In this document: positions 58,362 to 64,000 of the stretch, one piece after another
Position numbering within the stretch: the stretch's first letter is position 1
Layout of the letters: the number at the start of each line of letters is the position of its first letter
DNA from: Nocardia brasiliensis ATCC 700358
Lineage (GTDB): Bacteria > Actinomycetota > Actinomycetes > Mycobacteriales > Mycobacteriaceae
Length of the DNA: 64,000 bases
Reading direction: 5' to 3'
Assembly: GCF_000250675.2 (NCBI RefSeq)
Contig: NC_018681.1
Location: 7,192,001 to 7,256,000, forward strand
The notes under the pieces: model-generated
Database searches by the model: none
The model's input: only the letters and a program-made list of their open reading frames with translations
What the model was told of the DNA's origin: nothing
Made by a program: the position numbers and the translations under genes

Positions 58362-59834
58362 TCAGGCGATCGGTCCGCGCGCACCTTCGTATGCCGCGCC
58401 GACCCGGTAGAGCCGGTCGTCGGCGAGGGCGGGCGCCATGATCTGCAGGCCGACCGGCATGCCGTCGTCCTTGCTCAACCCGGACGGCACCGACATGGCC
58501 GGGTGCCCGGCCAGGTTGGTGGGCAGGGTGCACAGGTCGGACAGGTACATGGCCAGCGGGTCGTCGACCTTCTCGCCCAGCTTCCACGGGGTGAACGGGC
58601 TGGTCGGCGAGACCAGCACGTCGACCTGCTCGTAGGCCTTGTCGAAGTCGCGGGCGATCAGCGTGCGCACCTTCAGCGCCTGACCGTAGTACTCGTCGTA
58701 GTACCCGGACGACAGCGCGTAGGTGCCGATCATGATGCGGCGCTTGACTTCCGGGCCGAAGCCGGCGGCCCGGGTCGCGGCCATCACCTGTTCGGCGCTG
58801 TGCTGTCCGTCGTCGGCGACGCGCAGGCCGTAGCGCATCGCGTCGAACCGGGCGAGGTTCGAGGACACCTCGCTGGGCATGACGAGATAGTAGGCGGACA
58901 GGGCGTATTCGAAGTGCGGACAGGACACCTCGATCACCTCGGCGCCGAGTTCCTTCAGTACCGCCACCGCGGCGTCGAAGGATTCGAGCACGCCCGGCTG
59001 GTAGCTGTCGGAGTGCAGTTCCTTCACCACACCGACTTTCACGCCGCTCAGATCGCCCTTGGCGCCTTCGCGCGCCGCGGCGACCACCGGGGGCACCGGC
59101 ACGTTCCGCGAGGTGGAGTCGCGCGGGTCGTGCCCGGCGATCACCTCGTGCAGCAGCGCGGTGTCCAGCACGGTCCGGCCGCAGGGCCCGCCCTGGTCCA
59201 GCGAGGACGCGCAGGCGACCAGGCCGTAGCGGGAGACGGTGCCATAGGTCGGTTTGGTGCCGACGGTCGCCGTCACCGCGGCGGGCTGGCGGATGGAACC
59301 GCCGGTGTCGGTGCCGATGGCCAGCGGCGCCTGGTACGCGGCGAGCGCGGCGGCCGAGCCGCCGCCCGAACCACCGGGAATCCTGGTGGTATCCCAGGGA
59401 TTACGGGTCGGGCCGTAGGCCGAGTTCTCGGTGGACGAACCCATCGCGAACTCGTCCATGTTGGTCTTGCCGAGGATCGGGATGCCCGCCGCGCGCAGGC
59501 GCGTGGTCAGCGTCGCGTCGTAGGGCGCGACCCAGCCCTCGAGGATCTTCGACCCGCAGGTGGTCGGCATGTCGGTGGTGGTGAAAACGTCCTTGAGCGC
59601 CAACGGAACTCCGGCCAGCGGCGACGCGGGCGCGGTGCCCGCGGCGAGCGCGGCGTCCACCGCGGCGGCCGACTCGAGCGCCTGCTCCCCCGCCACGTGC
59701 AGGAACGCGTGGTACTCGCCGTCGACCTCCGCGATCCGGTCCAGGTGCGCCTGGGTGACCGCGACCGAGGACACCTCGCCGCCGTGGATCTTGCCGGCCA
59801 GCTCGGCCGCCGACAGCGAAGTCAGCTCGCTCAT
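58362..59834 (-). CDS. gatA: Asp-tRNA(Asn)/Glu-tRNA(Gln) amidotransferase subunit A
   Basis: 490-residue amidase subunit that releases ammonia from glutamine for transamidation. The Ser-Ser-Lys triad is visible as K81 (LALKDVF), S156 (PGGSGGGS) and S180 ([12 protein letters not shown]). Overlaps gatC as ATGA, so both are co-translated. gatB lies 28 kb to the left beside lppZ. Confidence 0.98.
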   Translation of the reverse strand: MSELTSLSAAELAGKIHGGEVSSVAVTQAHLDRIAEVDGEYHAFLHVAGEQALESAAAVDAALAAGTAPASPLAGVPLALKDVFTTTDMPTTCGSKILEGWVAPYDATLTTRLRAAGIPILGKTNMDEFAMGSSTENSAYGPTRNPWDTTRIPGGSGGGSAAALAAYQAPLAIGTDTGGSIRQPAAVTATVGTKPTYGTVSRYGLVACASSLDQGGPCGRTVLDTALLHEVIAGHDPRDSTSRNVPVPPVVAAAREGAKGDLSGVKVGVVKELHSDSYQPGVLESFDAAVAVLKELGAEVIEVSCPHFEYALSAYYLVMPSEVSSNLARFDAMRYGLRVADDGQHSAEQVMAATRAAGFGPEVKRRIMIGTYALSSGYYDEYYGQALKVRTLIARDFDKAYEQVDVLVSPTSPFTPWKLGEKVDDPLAMYLSDLCTLPTNLAGHPAMSVPSGLSKDDGMPVGLQIMAPALADDRLYRVGAAYEGARGPIA

Positions 59835-60130
59835 TCGGCTTCTCCCAGGATCTGCGGAACCATGAATCGCTGCTCTTCGGCGGCCGGGGCGCCGGACAGC
59901 GCCTGCTCGGGCGTCAGGCAGGGGACGACCTCGTCGGGACGGGTCACGTTGGTCGTCGGATTCGGCGACGCGGTGGCCGGGACGTCGGCGGCGGCGACCT
60001 CGGAAATGGTCCGCACGTGGCTCAGGATCGAATCCAGCTGCCCGGCGAACTGATCCAGTTCGGCATCGGACAGCGCGAGCCGGGACAGCCGGGCGAGGTG
60101 TGCGACCTCGTCACGGGAGATGGCGGGCAC
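59831..60130 (-). CDS. gatC: Asp-tRNA(Asn)/Glu-tRNA(Gln) amidotransferase subunit C
   Basis: 99-residue subunit that wraps GatA and GatB. Family start [25 protein letters not shown] (seen as [17 protein letters not shown] and DAELDQF) and end FMVPQILGE are typical. GTG start with AAAGGGG 7 bases upstream. First gene of the gatCA operon. Confidence 0.96.
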   Translation of the reverse strand: MPAISRDEVAHLARLSRLALSDAELDQFAGQLDSILSHVRTISEVAAADVPATASPNPTTNVTRPDEVVPCLTPEQALSGAPAAEEQRFMVPQILGEAE

Positions 60131-60526
60131 CGCGGGACCCCTTTCGGCTTCGGTATCAACAATTTCGTTCGCGCGTATCGCATTCGTGGCAGGGCGCGAA
60201 CGTCGTTTCGTATCGTGTACACGGGTAGCGTACGGACTACGAGCCTAGCCACCGCACACGCCACCCACACCCGCACCCCGGCGACCGGTCCTCCGTGTCA
60301 CCGCCGCGCAGTAGGCTGATCGGGCCGCCGAGGGTAACTGAAACTGGTGAAGCGGCGGGACGACACGGTTTCTCGAACTAGCTCGACACGCCGTATTGTC
60401 ACGAAATCGCCGCGTGGCGTACATCACTGGCCGCACTTCGGGTCGATAACCCGGCCCCAGGGGTGTAAGTATTGCGTGACCCGGGTATCCGTTCAGAGCC
60501 TCGGCCACCCAAGGAAAGGAAAGCAC
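60131..60526. other. 396-bp divergent intergenic region
   Basis: Holds the promoters of gatC (leftward) and the ACT-domain gene (rightward). A TATTGT -10-like element lies at 60394-60399 without a good -35. No gene or known RNA motif was recognised. Confidence 0.45.
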
Positions 60527-61177
60527 GTGTCGTACCTGCTCCGCGTGCAACTTCCGGATCGACCGGGAAGCCTCGGTGCGCTCGCGCTCGCCCTCGGCTC
60601 TGTCGGCGCCGACATCCTCTCGCTGGACGTGGTGGAGCGCGGCGCCGGGTTCGCCGTGGACGACCTCGTCGTCGAGGTGCCCCAGGGCGCGCTGCCCGAC
60701 ACGTTGATCACCGCCGCCGAATCGATCGGCGACGTGCGGGTCGACTCCATCCGTCCGTACTCGGGCGTGCTGGACACCCACCGCGAACTCGAACTGATCG
60801 ACCAGGTGGCCAGCGCCAAGGACGACCGCTTACAGGTGCTCGTCGACGGCGTGCCGCGGGTGTTGCGGGTCGGCTGGAGCACCATCATCGACATGGGTCC
60901 GCAGGGCGCCTACCGGGTGGTCGGCAGCCCGAGTGCGCCTGAGACACAAGCGGGTTCGGCGCCGTGGATGCCGTTGGAGAAGCCCGCCATCCTCGATCCG
61001 GAATCCGAATGGGTGCCCGAGATCTGGCGGGACATGGATACCAAACTCGCCGCCGCGCCGCTCGGCAACACCGGCAAGGTACTGCTGCTCGGGCGCCCCG
61101 GCGGCCCGGACTTCCGCCCTTCGGAGGTCGCCCGCCTCGGCTATCTCGCGGGCATTGTGGCCACCGTACTCGGCTAG
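60527..61177 (+). CDS. ACT domain-containing protein (Rv3013-like)
   Basis: 216-residue protein. The ACT-like start is YLLRVQLPDRPGSLGALALAL, followed by GADILSLDVVERG; a second part with no clear family begins near residue 80. It likely senses an amino acid, but the ligand is unknown. Divergent from gatC as Rv3013 is in M. tuberculosis. GTG at 60527 with GGAAAGG upstream gives the family start. Confidence 0.88.
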   Translation: MSYLLRVQLPDRPGSLGALALALGSVGADILSLDVVERGAGFAVDDLVVEVPQGALPDTLITAAESIGDVRVDSIRPYSGVLDTHRELELIDQVASAKDDRLQVLVDGVPRVLRVGWSTIIDMGPQGAYRVVGSPSAPETQAGSAPWMPLEKPAILDPESEWVPEIWRDMDTKLAAAPLGNTGKVLLLGRPGGPDFRPSEVARLGYLAGIVATVLG

Positions 61178-61259
61178 CCAGCGCCTGACCCAGCCTCGGC
61201 ATCGGATTCGGTCGCCGACGTCAGCGCCTCCGCTCACGCGGCCGGTGTGGCGCAGGGAT

Positions 61260-61778
61260 CTACGGCGCGAGCGCCAACCGCAGCACCGTCAGGAGTTCGC
61301 CTGCGGGCGTGTGCCAGTCGCGGTCGGGGGTCGGGACGAAGCCGTAGCGATCGTAGATGCGACGCGCGTCGACCATCGCGGGCATGGTCGTGAGCACCAC
61401 TGCCGCAAAGCCTTCCGCCTTCGCGGTATCGATCACGGTGCGTACCAACGCGGTTCCCGCGCCTAGGCCGCGCGCGGTCTTCGCCACGGCCAGCATCCGG
61501 AACTCGAGTTCGCCGGGACGCGCGATCTCGGCATAGGGCGTGCCGGGGCGAGCGACGGTGAGCGAGCCGACGATCCGGCCGGCGTGCACGGCCACCAGCA
61601 GTTCCGCGGACGCGCCGCGATGCGCGGTATCGGCCAGCTCGGCCGCGTACGGGGTGCCGGCTCGGACGAATCCCTCGCCGACGTACACCTCGACGGTCAG
61701 TTCGCCGACCGCCGCGTACTCGTCCGATCGCGCGGGCCGGATCTCCAACCGCGTGTCCTTGGCATCGTTCGGATCCAT
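61260..61778 (-). CDS. GNAT family N-acetyltransferase
   Basis: 172-residue acetyl-CoA-dependent transferase. Motif order fits GNAT: LEIRPARSDEYAAVGEL start, FRMLAVAKTARGLGAGTALV with the R/Q-x-x-G-x-G/A loop as ARGLGAG, and RRIYDRYGFVP end. The ATG at 61778 is taken; an ATG three codons earlier is equally possible. Substrate unknown. Confidence 0.88.
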   Translation of the reverse strand: MDPNDAKDTRLEIRPARSDEYAAVGELTVEVYVGEGFVRAGTPYAAELADTAHRGASAELLVAVHAGRIVGSLTVARPGTPYAEIARPGELEFRMLAVAKTARGLGAGTALVRTVIDTAKAEGFAAVVLTTMPAMVDARRIYDRYGFVPTPDRDWHTPAGELLTVLRLALAP

Positions 61779-61904
61779 ACCCGGCATCGTGCCATTCGAC
61801 GTAACACGGTCTACGTCACACCTGCCCGCGCTCAGGAACCCAGGCTCGGTCGCGCGCCGGGGCAACCGGACCCGGGGCTTTCTCGTGGGACGGTCCGTAC
61901 CCGC

Positions 61905-62897
61905 TCAGGCCAGGGTGGGGGCTACTTCGCGTTCGAAGAGCTCGATGCCGGAGGTGTCGTAGGCGGCTTCCGGGAAGTTGAGGATGGCGTAGCCGAGGCC
62001 GAGGTCGCGCACGGTGGAGAGGCGCTCGGCGACCTGCTCCGGGGTGCCGACGGCGGCGGAGGTGCGGAACATGCCGTCCACGAAACCCTTGGCCTGATCG
62101 TCGCCGATCACCGTGGCCAGCTTGGCTTGCACCGCCGAAAGGCGTTCTTCGACTTCGGTTTCGGTGCTCGCGATGATCGCGTTGAAGTTCGAGGAGCGCA
62201 CGATGGCAGCGAAATCGGTGCCGACGTCGGCGCAGTGCGCGCGCAGGATGTCCGACTTCGCGGCGAACTCGTCGGGCGCGCCGCTGAAGTTGGTGTACTG
62301 GGCGTACTTCGCCGCGATCCGCAGCGTCTTCTTCTCGCCGCCGCCCGCGATCCACAGCGGAATACCGTTCTCCTGCAACGGAAGCGGCTGCACGATCGCC
62401 CCGTCGACCTGGTAGTACCGGCCGTCCAGCGTCGCCTTGCCGGTGGTCCACGCCTGCCGGAAGATCTGCACGCCCTCGTCGAGCCGGCCGAGCCGCTCAC
62501 CCGCCGACGGGAAACCGTAACCGTAGGCCCGCCATTCGTGTTCGTACCAGCCGCCGCCGATGCCCATCTCCGCCCGGCCACCGGAGATCAGGTCGACGGT
62601 CGCGGCGACCTTCGCCAGATAGGCCGGGTTCCGGTAGCTCATCGCGGTACACATCTGCCCGAGCCGCACACGCGAGGTGGACGCCGCGAACGCCGACATC
62701 AGCGTCCACGCCTCGTGGGTCGCCTCCTCGGTGGGCACCGGGACGGTGTGGAAGTGGTCGTACACCCACAGGGATTCCCAGGTGTCGGCGGCATCCGCGC
62801 GTTGCGCGAGGTCCCGCATCACCCGCCACTGGTCGGCGGGGTCGATACCGACGAGGTCGAGCCGCCAACCCTGCGGGATGAAGATGCCGAAGCGCAC
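61905..62897 (-). CDS. LLM-class F420-dependent oxidoreductase
   Basis: 330-residue TIM-barrel flavin/F420 enzyme. VRFGIFIPQGWRLDLVG, DHFH with the cofactor-contact residues, and IGGGWYEHEWRAYGY are family blocks; LWIAGGGEKKTLRIAA lies in the second half. The GTG at 62897 has AAGGAGA 5 bases upstream, better than the ATG nine codons earlier. F420 rather than FMN is inferred from the order of bacteria and the GGGW segment. Confidence 0.9.
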   Translation of the reverse strand: MRFGIFIPQGWRLDLVGIDPADQWRVMRDLAQRADAADTWESLWVYDHFHTVPVPTEEATHEAWTLMSAFAASTSRVRLGQMCTAMSYRNPAYLAKVAATVDLISGGRAEMGIGGGWYEHEWRAYGYGFPSAGERLGRLDEGVQIFRQAWTTGKATLDGRYYQVDGAIVQPLPLQENGIPLWIAGGGEKKTLRIAAKYAQYTNFSGAPDEFAAKSDILRAHCADVGTDFAAIVRSSNFNAIIASTETEVEERLSAVQAKLATVIGDDQAKGFVDGMFRTSAAVGTPEQVAERLSTVRDLGLGYAILNFPEAAYDTSGIELFEREVAPTLA

Positions 62898-62964
62898 AGA
62901 TTTCTCCTTCGTATGTTTGCCCACAACCTAACCAATCATCCCGGGATCGGCCGGTTGGTGCCCG

Positions 62965-64000
62965 TCAGCGCTCGCGGTGCGGCCGTTCCTGTTGTACCGG
63001 AGCGGATTTGGGCGGCAGAACCACCGGATCCGGTTCGCCGGGGACGATCTCCGGGGCCACCTCGTTCGTCGGGTAGTGGTGGGACTCGTAGACCGGCAGG
63101 GAGCCGAAGCGGGCCGGGTGCCCGGTCTCGACCCCGGCGAAATGGTGTTCGAGCAGGTTGGCGGCGTGCAGCGTGCCGGTCGCGCCCCGGAACCCGGCGG
63201 CCACCCGGGCGGCGCCGTCGCGGCAGGCCAGCGCCCGCTCGATCCCGGCGCGGAGTCTGGCGACGGTGAGCCGTTTCGGCGCGACGCAGCTGCCCGCCTG
63301 GTTGCCGACCACCCGGCGCGCGACCTCGAAGTGGTCCCGCCCGGACGGCACGACACACACGGGAACGCCGGTGGCCAACGCCTTTTGGACGAGGCCCATG
63401 CCGCCGTGCGAGACCACCACGGCGGCGCGGTCGAGCAGCAGGTGATGCGGCACGAACCGTTCGACTCGCGCATTCGGTGCGGCGACGAGGGTTTCGGGAT
63501 CGATGGCGCCCGAGGTGACCACGGTGTACATCCCGCTCTCGGCCAGCGCGTCCATCGCCGTCTGGGCGATCCTGCCGTCGTCGTGGAATTCGGTCGAGCA
63601 GGTGACCAGCGCCAGCGGACGATTGACCGTGGCCAGCCACGCGGGCGGTTCGGCGTCCGGGGCCCACAGGCCGGGGCCGACCTGCGCGACCGATTCCGGC
63701 CAGTCCGAGCGCACGTCGTCGAACGGCGGCGCGGTGAAGTTGAGGGTCAGCGGCGGCATCCGCAGGTAGTCGACGATGCTGTCCAAGACGTCGAGGCCGT
63801 AGTACTGGCGCATGTGATTGAGCTCGGGTAGCACCTCGTTCCATCTTCGTTCCAGAAACCAGTGCAGGCCGTTGTCGCGCAGGCGGCCGAACAGGTCGGT
63901 CCGCGGCGTCAACCCGGGGCCGAAGGGCGGGGTGTCGACCGAGGGGAGTGGCAGCAGCTTCGGTGCCCAGGACGCCCACGGCAGCCCGCTGGCCGCGGCG
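62965..64000 (-). CDS. Glycosyltransferase, UGT/MGT type (5' end beyond window)
   Basis: C-terminal 345 residues of a GT1-family enzyme; the frame is open to the right edge (it includes SGLPWASWAPKLLPLPS). The donor-binding part is clear: VERFVPHHLLLDRAAVVVSHGGMGLVQKAL (seen as FVPHHLLLDRAAVVV and SHGGMGLVQKAL) and VPVCVVPSGRDHFEVARRV. Typical role: glycosylation of a lipid or natural product. Past the catalytic part it has a Pro-rich tail. Confidence 0.88.
   Translation of the reverse strand, partial: AAASGLPWASWAPKLLPLPSVDTPPFGPGLTPRTDLFGRLRDNGLHWFLERRWNEVLPELNHMRQYYGLDVLDSIVDYLRMPPLTLNFTAPPFDDVRSDWPESVAQVGPGLWAPDAEPPAWLATVNRPLALVTCSTEFHDDGRIAQTAMDALAESGMYTVVTSGAIDPETLVAAPNARVERFVPHHLLLDRAAVVVSHGGMGLVQKALATGVPVCVVPSGRDHFEVARRVVGNQAGSCVAPKRLTVARLRAGIERALACRDGAARVAAGFRGATGTLHAANLLEHHFAGVETGHPARFGSLPVYESHHYPTNEVAPEIVPGEPDPVVLPPKSAPVQQERPHRER

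Noticed and set aside
58308..60053. Rightward frame of about 580 codons opposite gatA
   Set aside because: It is an antisense shadow of gatA/gatC with low-complexity composition.

Overview
The window is high-GC DNA with actinobacterial features: many GTG/TTG starts, Shine-Dalgarno sites, 4-bp ATGA/GTGA gene overlaps, and lipoprotein and PknB-type kinase families. The order ilvC-ilvN-ilvB / CFP-6-like / DoxX / LppZ-like / gatB / pfkA, then gatA-gatC / ACT protein, matches from memory the Rv3001c-Rv3013 block of Mycobacterium tuberculosis. The whole is most consistent with a chromosome of the Mycobacteriales, probably Nocardia or a close relative.

Region by region. (1) 1-6.1 kb: a polyol/cyclitol-type catabolic locus. 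An ABC importer and an IolE-like TIM-barrel enzyme are transcribed leftward, a LacI regulator and a Gfo/Idh/MocA dehydrogenase rightward. Four operator-like palindromes lie between the two arms. (2) 6.3-15.1 kb: a probable defence island bounded by terminators. It holds a small membrane protein, an HTH-like protein behind a repeat-rich promoter, a degenerate HNH-like protein, a ParB-like protein coupled to an SNF2-type helicase, and an NgoMIV-family restriction enzyme with Vsr and a C5 cytosine methyltransferase. The target is predicted to be GCCGGC or a close relative. (3) 15.2-20.3 kb: VWA/MoxR pair, PPOX-type oxidoreductase, Na+/H+ antiporter, small secreted protein. (4) 20.3-36.2 kb: branched-chain amino acid synthesis (ilvBNC and ilvD), the conserved block, gatB, an exported hydrolase, two tandem MAB_1171c-like membrane proteins, a tandem-RHH protein and pfkA. 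ilvBNC carries an attenuator whose leader peptide contains a Leu-Leu-Val-Ile run.

(5) 36.3-55.5 kb: an envelope and signalling block sitting between pfkA and gatA, which are neighbours in M. tuberculosis. It contains three membrane Ser/Thr kinases, two LppW-like lipoproteins, two NarL-type two-component systems, a MacB/FtsX-like exporter, a secreted phospholipase A2-like protein and a membrane alpha/beta hydrolase. (6) 55.45-56.6 kb: repeat DNA, with three degenerate copies that include the 3' end of the hydrolase gene, then an eight-copy 31-bp minisatellite. (7) 56.7-64 kb: SRPBCC protein behind a KstR-type site, SDR, gatA-gatC, ACT protein, GNAT acetyltransferase, F420-type LLM oxidoreductase, and a glycosyltransferase cut by the window end.

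The two results most worth following are the GCCGGC island with its attached ParB-SNF2 module and a 37-codon ORF coupled to the methyltransferase, and the ilvBNC attenuator. No rRNA, tRNA, integrase, transposase or CRISPR array was seen. All family calls come from reading motifs and remembered family features; no database search was run.
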